Shown here: positions 20,096 to 27,934 of the stretch, piece by piece
Layout of the letters: each line of letters opens with the position of its first letter
Position numbering within the stretch: the first letter of the stretch is position 1
Source of the DNA: Corynebacterium aquatimens
GTDB taxonomy: Bacteria; Actinomycetota; Actinomycetes; Mycobacteriales; Mycobacteriaceae
DNA: 64,000 bases
Direction of reading: 5' to 3'
NCBI RefSeq assembly: GCF_030408395.1
Contig: NZ_CP046980.1
Location: forward strand, 992,001 to 1,056,000
Made by a program: the position numbers and the translations under genes
Notes under the pieces: generated by a model
Told to the model about the DNA's origin: nothing
Database searches by the model: none
Seen by the model: the letters and a program-made list of their open reading frames with translations, nothing else

Positions 20096-20710
20096 GTGAC
20101 TAACGCGAGCGCCACACCTGACCCGTCTTCTGAACCGATGCAGAACAGCCAGCAGAATCCGGCTGTGAAACAGTCGAACTGGAACCTTCCCAACGTTCTG
20201 ACCAGTCTGCGGATTCTGTTCATTCCGGTGTTTGCCTGGTTGGTGCTGGATCAGAACTGGTGGTGGGCGTTTGGTGTGTTCGTTGCGCTGATGATCACGG
20301 ACAAGCTGGATGGCGATATTGCGCGCTCCCGCGGTTTGGTCACGGATTTTGGCAAGATTGCAGACCCGATCGCGGATAAGGCGCTGATGATTACGGCGCT
20401 GGTGACCCTCAACATTGCTAGCAGCCTGCCGATCTGGGTGACGGTTGTGATTATCGCGCGTGAGTTGGGCATCACGTTGTGGCGTATGGTGTTGCTCCGC
20501 GGCGGCAAGGTGGTCCCGGCATCCAAGGGCGGCAAGCTTAAGACGGTGCTACAAACCGTGGCCGTGGCGATGTACCTTTGCCCGCTGCCGGAGTGGATGG
20601 ACAGGCCGACATTCATCGTGATGTTGATCGCGGTCGCGGTCACGGTAGTCACCGGTATCCAGTACTTGGTCGACGGCGCGAAGGCCAACCGCGATGCAGC
20701 AAGCGTCTAG
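20096..20710 (+). CDS. pgsA: CDP-diacylglycerol–glycerol-3-phosphate 3-phosphatidyltransferase
   Basis: About 204 residues. Makes phosphatidylglycerol phosphate from CDP-diacylglycerol and glycerol-3-phosphate in the membrane. The CDP-alcohol phosphotransferase signature D-G-x2-A-R-x(7-8)-G-x3-D-x3-D is seen in DGDIARSRGLVTDFGKIADP and the Asp four residues later. About six membrane helices follow. GTG 20096 is 7 nt after TACAGT (20083-20088), which suggests a leaderless start; ATG 20138-20140 is a shorter alternative. The 3' end overlaps cinA by 17 bp, as in other corynebacteria. Confidence 0.93.
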   Translation: MTNASATPDPSSEPMQNSQQNPAVKQSNWNLPNVLTSLRILFIPVFAWLVLDQNWWWAFGVFVALMITDKLDGDIARSRGLVTDFGKIADPIADKALMITALVTLNIASSLPIWVTVVIIARELGITLWRMVLLRGGKVVPASKGGKLKTVLQTVAVAMYLCPLPEWMDRPTFIVMLIAVAVTVVTGIQYLVDGAKANRDAASV

Positions 20711-21245
20711 AACCAACGAGGCCCTCGCACGCGAGGTGGTTAAGACTCTCACCGCGCGCGGTGAGACGTTGGCGTGTTGCGAGTCGCTCACAGCTGGCTT
20801 GCTCGCAGCGACGGTCGCGTCAGTCCCCGGCGCTTCAGCGATTCTTCGCGGCGGCCTCATCACGTACGCGACGGATCTCAAGGCCACGCTTGCTGGCGTC
20901 GACGCGGATGTCTTAGATCGCTTCGGCCCCGTCAGCGCACCTGTCGCTTTGCAGATGGCCCGCGGTGCGCGTGAGCGTTGCGGCGCGACGTGGGGTGTGG
21001 CGCTCACGGGCGTCGCGGGACCCGATCCGCAAGACGACCACCCGGTCGGGGAGGTTCACGTCGCGGTGTCCGGCCCCACGCGCACAGCCGCGACGGTGGC
21101 AGCGGAAGTCGCGGATACTCGCAGCACGCGCTTCACGCTTATCGACGGTCGCCCGCCGCTACGCGTCCTCATCGGCGACCGCCAGTTCATCCGTGAACAG
21201 TCGGTCAACGCGGCGCTTTCTGCCGTGTTGCGTGAGATCGGTTAG
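20694..21245 (+). CDS. cinA: CinA C-terminal domain protein (NMN amidohydrolase, PncC type)
   Basis: 183 residues. Only the CinA C-terminal domain is present, with CCESLTAGLLAATVASVPGAS and ALTGVAGPDPQDDHPVG. This stand-alone form in known cases deamidates nicotinamide mononucleotide in NAD salvage. The start overlaps the pgsA end by 17 bp, so the two are probably co-expressed, and clgR follows. One copy of the 11-mer GCTTATCGACG is at 21137-21147. Confidence 0.93.
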   Translation: MQQASRTNEALAREVVKTLTARGETLACCESLTAGLLAATVASVPGASAILRGGLITYATDLKATLAGVDADVLDRFGPVSAPVALQMARGARERCGATWGVALTGVAGPDPQDDHPVGEVHVAVSGPTRTAATVAAEVADTRSTRFTLIDGRPPLRVLIGDRQFIREQSVNAALSAVLREIG

Positions 21246-21251
21246 CCCCGC

Positions 21252-21282
21252 GGAACATTTCTGTCGTCTGTGTCGTTATACT
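21252..21282 (+). promoter_or_regulatory. clgR promoter: ECF-sigma type overlapping a sigma-A -10
   Basis: GGAAC at 21252-21256 and CGTT at 21274-21277 are 17 nt apart, matching the SigE/SigH-type consensus (GGAAY-N17-19-CGTT). TATACT at 21277-21282 overlaps it and lies 5 nt before ATG 21288. Both would start transcripts at or next to the start codon. Confidence 0.6.
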
Positions 21283-21287
21283 GCTTG

Positions 21288-21665
21288 ATGGTGACTACAA
21301 CAACGCTCAAACCAACGCGCGCCCCCGAGCAAACCCAACTTGAGGTTGCTGGTGGGGTGAAATCTAGTGCTGTTCAACTCCGTGAGCCACTGCTGCGTGA
21401 GGCACTGGGGATGTCGCTGCGTGCGTTCCGGGCAGACAAGGGTGTGTCTCTTCGAGCACTTGCTGCCCAAGCGCGAGTTTCGCCGGGTTATATTTCCGAG
21501 CTTGAGCGTGGCCGTAAAGAAGTCTCCTCCGAACTGCTGGCGAGTCTGTGCGCGGCACTAGACACCACGGTGTCGGATGTGTTGATGGAGGCCTCGGCCA
21601 ACATGTCGCTTGCTGCGATGGCGGATGAGTTGGTCAATACTCCGCCCGCTGCTGCTGAGGTCTAG
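21288..21665 (+). CDS. clgR: transcriptional regulator ClgR
   Basis: 125 residues. A Cro/C1-type HTH is seen at about residues 45-100 (RALAAQARVSPGYISELERGRKEVS). In actinobacteria ClgR activates clp protease genes and stress functions, and in mycobacteria it sits directly before pspA, as here. ATG 21288 is 5 nt after TATACT, so the message appears leaderless; the frame remains open for 6 codons further upstream. The promoter has an ECF-sigma-like signal, consistent with induction by envelope or heat stress. The hydrophobic, Ala-rich C-terminus (NTPPAAAEV) could be a proteolysis tag, by analogy with known ClgR turnover. Confidence 0.93.
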   Translation: MVTTTTLKPTRAPEQTQLEVAGGVKSSAVQLREPLLREALGMSLRAFRADKGVSLRALAAQARVSPGYISELERGRKEVSSELLASLCAALDTTVSDVLMEASANMSLAAMADELVNTPPAAAEV

Positions 21666-21672
21666 AGGTTGA

Positions 21673-21703
21673 GTAGCCGACGAGTTGTCGCGTGCTCGGC
21701 TAC
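21673..21703 (+). terminator. hairpin between clgR and pspA
   Basis: GTAGCCGA (21673-21680) pairs with TCGGCTAC (21696-21703) over 8 bp, loop 15 nt. A run of T follows only at about 21720. It may attenuate read-through from clgR into pspA. Confidence 0.45.
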
Positions 21704-21774
21704 CATGTAGGCGTTAAAACTTTTGCACAAAGATCTGCACTTACTGGTGCGCGCAGAAAGGCTGGACCACCACA

Positions 21775-22599
21775 ATGGCTAATCCATTTTCAAAGTTCTG
21801 GAACTACTTGATGGCTCTCTTCGATAACAAGATCGAGGAGAACGCGGATCCGAAGATCCAGATTGAGCAGGCAATTGGAGAGGCTCAGCGTCAGCACCAA
21901 GAGCTCAGCCAGCAGGCTGCGGCAGTCATCGGTAACCAGCGTCAGCTGGAAATGCAGCTCAACCGCCGCCTGGGTGACGTGGAGAAGCTGCAGGCGAACA
22001 CCAAGCAGGCTCTTCAGCTGGCAGACAAGGCTCGCGCTGAGGGCGACACCCAGCGTGCGACTGAGTACGAGAACGCGGCGGAGGCTTTCGCGGCGCAGCT
22101 GGTTACCGCAGAGCAGGGCGTGGAGGATACGAAGAAGCTCCACGACCAGGCGTTGCAGCAGGCGCAGCAGGCAAAGCAGGCTGTGGAGCGCAACTCCATG
22201 CGTCTCCAGCAGCAGGTCGCTGAGCGTTCCAAGCTGCTGTCCCAGCTCGAGCAAGCCAAGATGCAGGAGAAGGTTTCGGAGTCCCTGCAGTCCATGAACT
22301 CCATCGCTGGCGGCTCGCAGCCGAACCTGGATCAGGTGCGTGAGAAGATTGAGCGCCGCTACGCTAACGCCCTTGGACAGGCTGAGCTGGCGCAGAACTC
22401 CGTCCAGGGCCGCATGGCTGAGGTGGAGCAGGCGAGCATCCAGATGGCCGGCCACTCCCGCTTGGAGCAGCTGCGCGCTGAGATGAACGGTGGCGCACTG
22501 GAGTCCGGTTCCAAGCCGGCGATCGAGTCTGGCTCCGCTGGCAGCGTTGCTGATGACGCAGTCGCGCAGCGTATGCGTGAGCTCCGCGGCGAGAACTAG
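21775..22599 (+). CDS. pspA: PspA/IM30 family phage-shock protein
   Basis: 274 residues, almost entirely coiled coil after an N-terminal amphipathic segment ([20 protein letters not shown]). It begins as PspA/Vipp1 proteins do and contains the usual [18 protein letters not shown] stretch. It coats and stabilises the stressed cytoplasmic membrane. The neighbour clgR is its known activator in mycobacteria. AGAAAGG at 21758-21764 precedes ATG 21775. Its stop overlaps the convergent bioN stop in a shared CTAG (22596-22599). Confidence 0.93.
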   Translation: MANPFSKFWNYLMALFDNKIEENADPKIQIEQAIGEAQRQHQELSQQAAAVIGNQRQLEMQLNRRLGDVEKLQANTKQALQLADKARAEGDTQRATEYENAAEAFAAQLVTAEQGVEDTKKLHDQALQQAQQAKQAVERNSMRLQQQVAERSKLLSQLEQAKMQEKVSESLQSMNSIAGGSQPNLDQVREKIERRYANALGQAELAQNSVQGRMAEVEQASIQMAGHSRLEQLRAEMNGGALESGSKPAIESGSAGSVADDAVAQRMRELRGEN

Positions 22600-23210
22600 T
22601 CAACAGCCCCGCGCGCGAGAAGAGCTTCGCCCGTCATCTCCGCGCGGCGGAGGCTGCGGATCACCACTGGGACCCCGAATGCGGCAAGGGAGAATCCGGC
22701 TCCCCGTGCCGTGCGGGCGTGGAGCGATTCCTCGACGGTGGCGATCATCAGGGGGATGAGCCGGATGGTCAGTGCTATGGCGAGGCTGATCAGATCAACG
22801 GGGACGCCTATGCGGTTCAACGGCTGCAGCCCGTGTTCGATTGACTGCAGCAGTGCCTCGACCGTTGTGGTGAGAGTCAGTAGTGTTGCGGCCATTACGC
22901 AGGCGAGCAGCTTGAAGAACATGGTTAGCGCTACGATCCACCCGGATTGCCACCACAGGAACAGCCCTAAAAACGCCAAGAACGGCAGCAGCGGACCAAC
23001 TTGCTTGGCCGCGGTTGCAATCGGAATACCGGCAACAGCGTAGGCAAGAAAAAGAACGCCTATTGCGCTTAGCCCGTGGAGCGGCGCGGACGATGCAAAA
23101 GACACCACCGCGATGAAGACCACGAGACCAATAAACTTCCATCCGGGCGCAGCGCGGTGAATCACCGAATGCCCGGGAACGTACACGCCCAGTGGGATCT
23201 CACGCATCAT
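22596..23210 (-). CDS. bioN: biotin ECF transporter transmembrane subunit (EcfT/BioN)
   Basis: 204 residues with about five membrane helices. The T-component coupling motifs with Ala-Arg are RTARGAGF and [14 protein letters not shown]. Together with bioM and bioY it forms an energy-coupling-factor biotin importer. ATG 23210 starts 14 bp after the bioM stop; a much longer in-frame extension overlaps bioM and is not believed. Last gene of a leftward bioYMN operon. The stop codon shares a CTAG with the convergent pspA stop. Confidence 0.92.
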   Translation of the reverse strand: MMREIPLGVYVPGHSVIHRAAPGWKFIGLVVFIAVVSFASSAPLHGLSAIGVLFLAYAVAGIPIATAAKQVGPLLPFLAFLGLFLWWQSGWIVALTMFFKLLACVMAATLLTLTTTVEALLQSIEHGLQPLNRIGVPVDLISLAIALTIRLIPLMIATVEESLHARTARGAGFSLAAFGVPVVIRSLRRAEMTGEALLARGAVD

Positions 23211-23223
23211 TGGTCCACGTCCG

Positions 23224-23922
23224 TCATGCATCCATGAGGTCGGTGTAGAACGCCACGGCGTCATGGGGTGCGCCGTCGAAGGCGATGCGCCCGGAATCCA
23301 CGCAGAGCACCCGGTCGAAACCGTCCAGCATGTCAAGGTCGTGGGTGACCACGATGACTTGCTGGTCCAAGTTGGTCAGCTCCCGGATAATGTGGCGCCG
23401 GTTGCGCAGGTCCAACAGGGTGGTGGGTTCGTCAGCGATGATGGTGCGTGGCTCAATGACCAGCACTGCGGCCAACGCCAGCATTTGTTTCTCCCCGCCA
23501 GAAAGAGTGTGGGGCGATTGCTCGGCCTTGTCTTTAAGACCAAACCTGGCCATTGCTTCATCAACCCGGGCATTGACCGCCCGCCGAGGGAGTTTGAATC
23601 GGCGCAATGAAAACGCAATGTCATCCCGCACGCGCGGCATGACTATTTGCGCTTCAGCATCGGAGAAGATGAACCCAACTTGGCGCCGAACCTCTTTGGC
23701 GTTATCCGCTAACGCCATGTCGTCGTAAAAAACCTCGCCTGTTGTCGGCGTGATCAGACCGTTGATCAGCCGCACCAGAGTAGATTTTCCGGAGCCGTTG
23801 GCGCCGATGATCCCCACGCGTTGTTCGGAAATTTCCAGCGTGATCGGCAGGAGGATCGTCTGCGGCGCGGTCCCGGGGGCGGAGTAGGTAACTCCGGCCC
23901 TTTTAAACGTGATTGTTGGCAC
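23224..23922 (-). CDS. bioM: biotin ECF transporter ATPase (BioM)
   Basis: 232 residues. ABC ATPase with Walker A GANGSGKS, signature LSGGEKQ, Walker B TIIADEPTTLLD and switch His in VVTHDLDML. It powers biotin uptake with BioN and BioY. GTG 23922 (reading MPTITFKRAG) is chosen. It overlaps the end of bioY by 20 bp, which suggests translational coupling; an upstream extension to 24024 lies wholly within bioY. Confidence 0.93.
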   Translation of the reverse strand: MPTITFKRAGVTYSAPGTAPQTILLPITLEISEQRVGIIGANGSGKSTLVRLINGLITPTTGEVFYDDMALADNAKEVRRQVGFIFSDAEAQIVMPRVRDDIAFSLRRFKLPRRAVNARVDEAMARFGLKDKAEQSPHTLSGGEKQMLALAAVLVIEPRTIIADEPTTLLDLRNRRHIIRELTNLDQQVIVVTHDLDMLDGFDRVLCVDSGRIAFDGAPHDAVAFYTDLMDA

Positions 23923-24472
23923 TGGAGCGAACCTGCGGCAAGGCGCGGTGAACGGCGAAAGCGATGGCGATCGCCGCGGCGGTCTTGATCGTGTCCGGCA
24001 GAAGGAACGGCGTTTGTGCGGCAAATGCAGTGCCTACATCCATGCCGGCGCGAACCATGAGGCCAGCTATGCCACACAGGTACTGCAGGGCAAGTGCTGC
24101 GAAGCCCGCCAGGCCCAGCCAGCTGAGTGCTTCACCGGTTTTGTTCAGCGGTGCGCGGTAGGCAATCAGACCTGCCACTGCCGCAGAAATCAGGTAGCCC
24201 ACCAGGTAACCCACGGTCGGACCGGACAGCGCAGTAATGACGGTACGGCCGCCAGCCAGCACTGGCAGAGCCAGGCCGACGAGCAGGAAAAGCGCAGTCG
24301 CCAACGTACCGCGCCGCGCACCCAGCACCAGGCCGGCTAGGATGATCGCGGCGTTTTGCAGCACCAGCGGAACTCCTGTTCCGGTAGGGATCGCAAAGAA
24401 GCCCAGGACGCAGATCAGCGCGGCAAAAACGGCAATGTAGGCGAGATCCAATGCAGTTGAGTTGTTTTTCAT
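23903..24472 (-). CDS. bioY: biotin transporter substrate-binding subunit BioY
   Basis: 189 residues, six membrane helices, starting MKNNSTALDLAYIAVFAAL. The BioY signature GLVLGARRGTLATALFLLVG and the Gly-rich GRTVITALSGPTVGYLVGY are present. It binds biotin in the membrane and passes it to BioMN. ATG 24472 is preceded on the minus strand by TACAGT (24479-24484) with a 6-nt gap, so it is probably leaderless. Two palindromes just upstream (24496-24523) look like BioQ repressor sites, so expression should rise when biotin is scarce. Confidence 0.94.
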   Translation of the reverse strand: MKNNSTALDLAYIAVFAALICVLGFFAIPTGTGVPLVLQNAAIILAGLVLGARRGTLATALFLLVGLALPVLAGGRTVITALSGPTVGYLVGYLISAAVAGLIAYRAPLNKTGEALSWLGLAGFAALALQYLCGIAGLMVRAGMDVGTAFAAQTPFLLPDTIKTAAAIAIAFAVHRALPQVRSSANNHV

Positions 24473-24495
24473 GGGCTTACTGTAACCCACCATCC

Positions 24496-24523
24496 TTGAA
24501 CACCGTTCAAGAACACCGTTCAA
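24496..24523. promoter_or_regulatory. tandem BioQ-type operator
   Basis: TTGAACACCGTTCAA at 24496-24510 is a perfect 15-bp palindrome of the form TGAAC-N3-GTTCA. A second GAACACCGTTC (24511-24521) follows at once, in phase 14 bp later. BioQ of C. glutamicum binds TGAAC-N3-GTTAC-like sites before biotin genes. The pair lies about 12 bp upstream of the bioY -10, over the -35 region. Confidence 0.8.
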
Positions 24524-24592
24524 AAGCACTGTTTTGGAACGTGCATCCAACCACCCTCCGTCCGTCGGCATCGCCCCGCTACAGTGGAGCGC

Positions 24593-24808
24593 ATGCGCCT
24601 GACGGAGTTTCAGCAATTGGTTTTTGATGAATTTGGGGATGCAAAAGGGGAATGGATTGTGTCCTCGCACGTTTTTGCGGGGCAGGGTAAGACTGCCAAG
24701 GAACTCATCGAAAATGGAGTCGATCCGAGGTTTGTGTGGGAGCAGCTTTGTGAGGATTTTGAAGTGCCTAGTGAACGCCGTTTCGGTGTGGATCGTCCCG
24801 GCAAATAG
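24593..24808 (+). CDS. DUF3046 family protein
   Basis: 71 residues. This short actinobacterial family is usually found just upstream of recA, as here. The conserved pattern MRLTEFxxLVxDEFG and the GVDPRFVWxQLCEDF segment are present. Function unknown; a link to RecA/RecX is inferred only from neighbourhood. ATG 24593 is 7 nt after TACAGT (24580-24585), so it is probably leaderless. Divergent from bioY. Confidence 0.9.
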   Translation: MRLTEFQQLVFDEFGDAKGEWIVSSHVFAGQGKTAKELIENGVDPRFVWEQLCEDFEVPSERRFGVDRPGK

Positions 24809-24851
24809 GTCTCTGCCGTAACCAGGTTATTTGCTTGCCACGTTTGATAAA

Positions 24852-24867
24852 TCGAACATTAGTGCGT
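24852..24867. promoter_or_regulatory. possible LexA (SOS) box before recA
   Basis: TCGAACATTAGTGCGT has a perfect left half of the actinobacterial SOS box (TCGAACA) but the right half matches TGTTCGA at only 4 of 7 positions. It lies about 180 bp before recA, where such boxes are expected. Confidence 0.4.
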
Positions 24868-25049
24868 GTCAGTGTTCGGGTTGTCGGCGCGCGGGAGTAA
24901 CGTACACATCGAAAAAGTTGAGGCCGTGATGGAACCTGGAGCCCTTTTGTGGAGTCTAAAGAGTAGGGCACATCACGCCGAACCTCACTGAGAAGAACAT
25001 AAAACACCACAAAGCAACTAAGAGAACTCGACCCAGACAGGAACTAACT

Positions 25050-26168
25050 ATGGCTGCAAAGAAGAAGACCGCTGCATCGGCAACGAATGATCGCCAGAAT
25101 GCTCTTGATGCGGCAATGGCGATGATTGAGAAGGACTTTGGCAAGGGCGCGATCATGCGCTTGGGGGAGGAAAACCGCCCGCCGATTAGGTCCATCTCTT
25201 CCGGCAATACGGCGATTGATGTGGCGCTCGGCATCGGTGGCTGGCCGCGTGGTCGCATCGTGGAGATTTACGGGCCGGAGTCCTCCGGTAAGACCACGGT
25301 GGCCCTTCACGCGATTGCCCAGGCGCAGAAGGATGGCGGCATTGCCGCGTTCATTGACGCGGAGCACGCGCTCGACCCGGATTACGCAAAGAAGCTTGGC
25401 GTGGATACGGATAACCTTCTCGTTTCCCAGCCGGATACCGGTGAGCAGGCGCTTGAAATTGCGGACATGCTTGTTCGTTCCGGCGCGATCGACATCATCG
25501 TCATTGACTCGGTTGCGGCGCTTACGCCGAAGGCGGAAATTGAGGGCGACATGGGTGATAGTCACGTGGGTCTCCAGGCCCGCCTCATGTCCCAGGCGCT
25601 GCGCAAGATGACCGGTGCGCTGTATAACTCCGGCACCACCGCGATCTTCATCAACCAGCTGCGTGAGAAGATCGGTGTCATGTTCGGCTCCCCGGAGACC
25701 ACTACCGGTGGTAAAGCGCTGAAGTTCTACTCCTCGGTCCGCTGTGACGTGCGTCGTATTCAGACGCTCAAGGATGGCCAGGACTCCATCGGTAACCGTA
25801 CCCGCCTCAAGGTCGTGAAGAATAAGGTTTCCCCGCCGTTCAAGATCGCAGAGTTCGACATCATGTACGGCGAGGGAATCTCGCGCGAGTCCTCCATCAT
25901 CGACATGGGTGTGGACAACGGCATTGTGAAGAAGTCCGGTTCCTGGTTCACCTACGAAGGCGAGCAGCTCGGCCAGGGCAAGGAGAAGGCCCGCATGTTC
26001 CTCAAGCAGAACCCGGATCTGGCCAATGAGCTGGAGCGGAAGATCTTTGAGAAGCTCGGGGTGGGGGAGTTCGCTGGCAACGATGAGCTCAGTGATGAAT
26101 CGATCGACATGGTCCCTAACGTGGACTTTGATGATGAAGATGTCGCACCCGCTGGCGCGGAGAGCTAA
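25050..26168 (+). CDS. recA: recombinase RecA
   Basis: 372 residues. ATP-dependent strand exchange and SOS co-protease. Walker A is GPESSGKT (residues 75-82). The RecA signature ALKFYSSVR and the loop L2 region ([11 protein letters not shown]) are intact. No intein is present. The acidic C-terminus (DFDDEDV) is typical. The leader of about 240 bp holds a degenerate SOS box. recX follows after 12 bp in the same direction. Confidence 0.98.
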   Translation: MAAKKKTAASATNDRQNALDAAMAMIEKDFGKGAIMRLGEENRPPIRSISSGNTAIDVALGIGGWPRGRIVEIYGPESSGKTTVALHAIAQAQKDGGIAAFIDAEHALDPDYAKKLGVDTDNLLVSQPDTGEQALEIADMLVRSGAIDIIVIDSVAALTPKAEIEGDMGDSHVGLQARLMSQALRKMTGALYNSGTTAIFINQLREKIGVMFGSPETTTGGKALKFYSSVRCDVRRIQTLKDGQDSIGNRTRLKVVKNKVSPPFKIAEFDIMYGEGISRESSIIDMGVDNGIVKKSGSWFTYEGEQLGQGKEKARMFLKQNPDLANELERKIFEKLGVGEFAGNDELSDESIDMVPNVDFDDEDVAPAGAES

Positions 26169-26180
26169 CCACAGCTAACC

Positions 26181-26933
26181 GTGAGCACTCACCCTAGAAC
26201 TGGCGCGCAGCCTGACCCTGAAAAGCTCGCGCGCCTCAAGGCGGCCCTTGAGGAATTCGCTGAAGGGCACTCCCCGCTTATCGACGAAGAGCGGGACAAA
26301 GCCGAAACGAAAATCCGTGAGCAGGCCCTCCGTTTGCTTGACCAACGCGGCCGCTCCCGTGCGGAACTGAAACAGCGCCTCTTGCGGAAGAACCAACCGC
26401 ACGGCGCCCACCCCGGCAGGACCCAAGCCCACGGCACGCCAACCGGAAGCCCCCAAACGCACGGGGACAAAGCACACGGGCACAACCTCGGTCTCTCCGG
26501 CAATCCCCGCGAAGTTGATCCCGCAGTTGATCCCGCAGTTGAGGACTTGATCGACAGCGTTCTCGATTCGCTGCAGGCCAACGGCCTGATTAACGACGCC
26601 GTCTTCGCCAACGAATGGGTCCGCCAGCGAAGTGCGAGCAAGGGTAAGTCCTCCCGCGCTCTTGACCAGGAGCTCAAAGCGAAGGGTGTTGCGTCCGAGA
26701 TTCGACACGAAGCGCTGAGCCAGCTCACCGAGGAAGACGAGGAAGAAACGGCGCGCACCTTCGCACATAAAAAGGCCCGGGAGGTGAAGAACCCTCCCGC
26801 GGATCGCGCTGAGTACGACAAGTACCTCCGCCGCATCGTCGGTGTCCTCGCCCGTCGCGGTTTTCCCAGCGGAATGTCGCTGCGCATAGCCCGCGAGGCC
26901 CTCGACGACCGCATCGCAGCAGTCTCCGGCTAA
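26181..26933 (+). CDS. recX: regulatory protein RecX
   Basis: 250 residues, longer than many RecX proteins. It limits RecA filament growth. Three-helix repeats are visible: ALRLLDQRGRSRAELKQRLLRK, then VLDSLQANGLINDAVFANEWV and further on FAHKKAREVKNP. Between the first two lies a low-complexity insert of about 45 residues rich in His, Gly and Pro (residues about 73-115). It ends in a duplicated DPAV encoded by a 12-bp tandem repeat near 26517-26540. GTG 26181 is 12 bp after recA, so they share a transcript. A copy of the 11-mer GCTTATCGACG lies at 26276. Confidence 0.93.
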   Translation: MSTHPRTGAQPDPEKLARLKAALEEFAEGHSPLIDEERDKAETKIREQALRLLDQRGRSRAELKQRLLRKNQPHGAHPGRTQAHGTPTGSPQTHGDKAHGHNLGLSGNPREVDPAVDPAVEDLIDSVLDSLQANGLINDAVFANEWVRQRSASKGKSSRALDQELKAKGVASEIRHEALSQLTEEDEEETARTFAHKKAREVKNPPADRAEYDKYLRRIVGVLARRGFPSGMSLRIAREALDDRIAAVSG

Positions 26934-26970
26934 GTAGTTTCCCAGAGGCATTCCATCGCGAGTCTGTTAT

Positions 26971-26985
26971 TACCAGATAATGGTA
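26971..26985. promoter_or_regulatory. operator around the parDE -10
   Basis: TACCA (26971-26975) and TGGTA (26981-26985) form an inverted repeat that encloses GATAAT (26976-26981), the probable -10, 6 nt before ATG 26988. This fits autorepression by the antitoxin. Confidence 0.55.
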
Positions 26986-26987
26986 TT

Positions 26988-27239
26988 ATGGTGAATATGG
27001 CGAAGAACACTTCAGTTGTACTTGGGGATCATTTTGATGGCTTCATAGCTGATCAAGTCGAAAGTGGGCGGTACGCAACGGCTAGTGAAGTAATGCGGGC
27101 CGGGCTGCGAATGCTTGAGGACCGTGAGAAGAAGCTTGAAAACCTTCGTCGGGCGGTCCAAGAAGGCGTAGACAGTGGACCTGCAGAGCCATTCGATATC
27201 GAAGAATTCCTAGAATCGAAGATGGAATCTCGTGTATAA
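26988..27239 (+). CDS. parD: ParD-type ribbon-helix-helix antitoxin
   Basis: 83 residues. The N-terminal RHH domain (NTSVVLGDHFDGFIADQVESG, RYATASEVMRAGLRML) binds the operator; the C-terminal helix and tail (PFDIEEFLESKM) would wrap the toxin. ATG 26988 is 6 nt after GATAAT, so it appears leaderless; ATG 26997 is a possible second start. It overlaps the toxin gene by 8 bp, the usual coupling in parDE loci. Confidence 0.9.
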   Translation: MVNMAKNTSVVLGDHFDGFIADQVESGRYATASEVMRAGLRMLEDREKKLENLRRAVQEGVDSGPAEPFDIEEFLESKMESRV

Positions 27240-27516
27240 CTTCACCCCGCGTGCCAAGAAGGATTTGAATAACATTTGGGAGTATACGGAGCAACACTGG
27301 GGCACATCGCAGGCTAGAAAGTATTTGAATAATCTTCATTCTGCTTGCGTAGTCATTGCGAAGAATCCTGAAATTGGGCGATTACGACCGGAGATTGCAG
27401 AGGGGTTGAGGTCGTTTCGAGTAGAGAAACATGTGCTGTACTACCTAGAGGCCGAGCAGGGTTTGAGTGTCGTTCGTGTCCTTCATGAACGCATGGATAT
27501 ATCGAATATCTATTAG
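27232..27516 (+). CDS. parE: ParE/RelE-family toxin
   Basis: 94 residues from GTG 27232. ParE fold pattern: FTPRAKKDLNNIWEYTEQHWG, then KNPEIGRLRPEIAEGLRSFRV, then VLHERMDISNIY. ParE toxins inhibit gyrase. Conserved Arg and the C-terminal HxRMD motif are present, so it looks intact. The antitoxin lies directly upstream. The pair is inserted between recX and miaB and stabilises this site or defends against phage. Confidence 0.9.
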   Translation: MYNFTPRAKKDLNNIWEYTEQHWGTSQARKYLNNLHSACVVIAKNPEIGRLRPEIAEGLRSFRVEKHVLYYLEAEQGLSVVRVLHERMDISNIY

Positions 27517-27541
27517 TTTCATGTTCCCGTGCTGAAAAAGA

Positions 27542-27623
27542 CTGTAGATCCGTTTGATTTCGCCTTAGCGTTTCCGCAGTTCGCGGAGGGCTGATTCGGT
27601 CGATTCTTCAAACGGATCTACAG
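27542..27623. terminator. bidirectional terminator with perfect 16-bp arms
   Basis: ctgtagatccgtttga (27542-27557) and tcaaacggatctacag (27608-27623) are perfect inverted repeats with a 50-nt loop. A-rich sequence precedes the left arm and GTTTTT follows the right one, so it can end transcripts from both sides. The right arm is also coding for the small minus-strand gene. Confidence 0.6.
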
Positions 27624-27750
27624 GTTTTTGCTGAGAGCTACTTTGCGGAGGACTGGGACGCTTGGACCTATCGAAGGCGAGCATGAGCAGACCAACTGCG
27701 ATCCACGCGATGGTGGCGCGGACGTCCGGGCCGTGGTGCTGAGGCCTCTT
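27565..27750 (-). pseudogene. small membrane protein remnant lacking a start codon
   Basis: A minus-strand frame reads GPDVRATIAWIAVGLLMLAF then a Pro/Gln/Ser-rich tail ending ESALRELRKR and TAA at 27565-27567. It looks like a real single-helix protein. The only ATG (27684) lies in the middle of the helix, and no GTG or TTG occurs before the frame closes at 27837. The 5' end was probably lost at a junction near 27750, next to the RHH fragment. Family not recognised. Confidence 0.4.
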
Positions 27751-27755
27751 AAGTG

Positions 27756-27872
27756 GTGACCGTCCGCTTGACTCCTGAGGAATTGGCTTCCCTAGACAGA
27801 GTCGCAGCTGAAAAACGGATGAGTTGTTCAGAATTTATGCGTCAAGCGATTAACTCTCTAACGGCCGCATGA
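27756..27872 (+). CDS. very small ribbon-helix-helix protein, possibly truncated
   Basis: 38 residues: TVRLTPEELASLDRVAAEKR followed by MSCSEFMRQAINSLTAA, a complete RHH domain of the CopG/MobC kind. GTG 27756 (or GTG 27753) comes directly after an in-frame TAA at 27750, and no ribosome site is seen. A hairpin (GCCGCA at 27865-27870 with TGCGGC) and TTTCGTTTTT follow. It may be a free antitoxin-like regulator or the tail of a lost gene. Confidence 0.45.
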   Translation: MTVRLTPEELASLDRVAAEKRMSCSEFMRQAINSLTAA

Positions 27873-27934
27873 GAACTACTGCGGCTGCCATGTTTCGTTT
27901 TTAGCTTTCACGTCGAACGACTAAGGTCTTTGCC

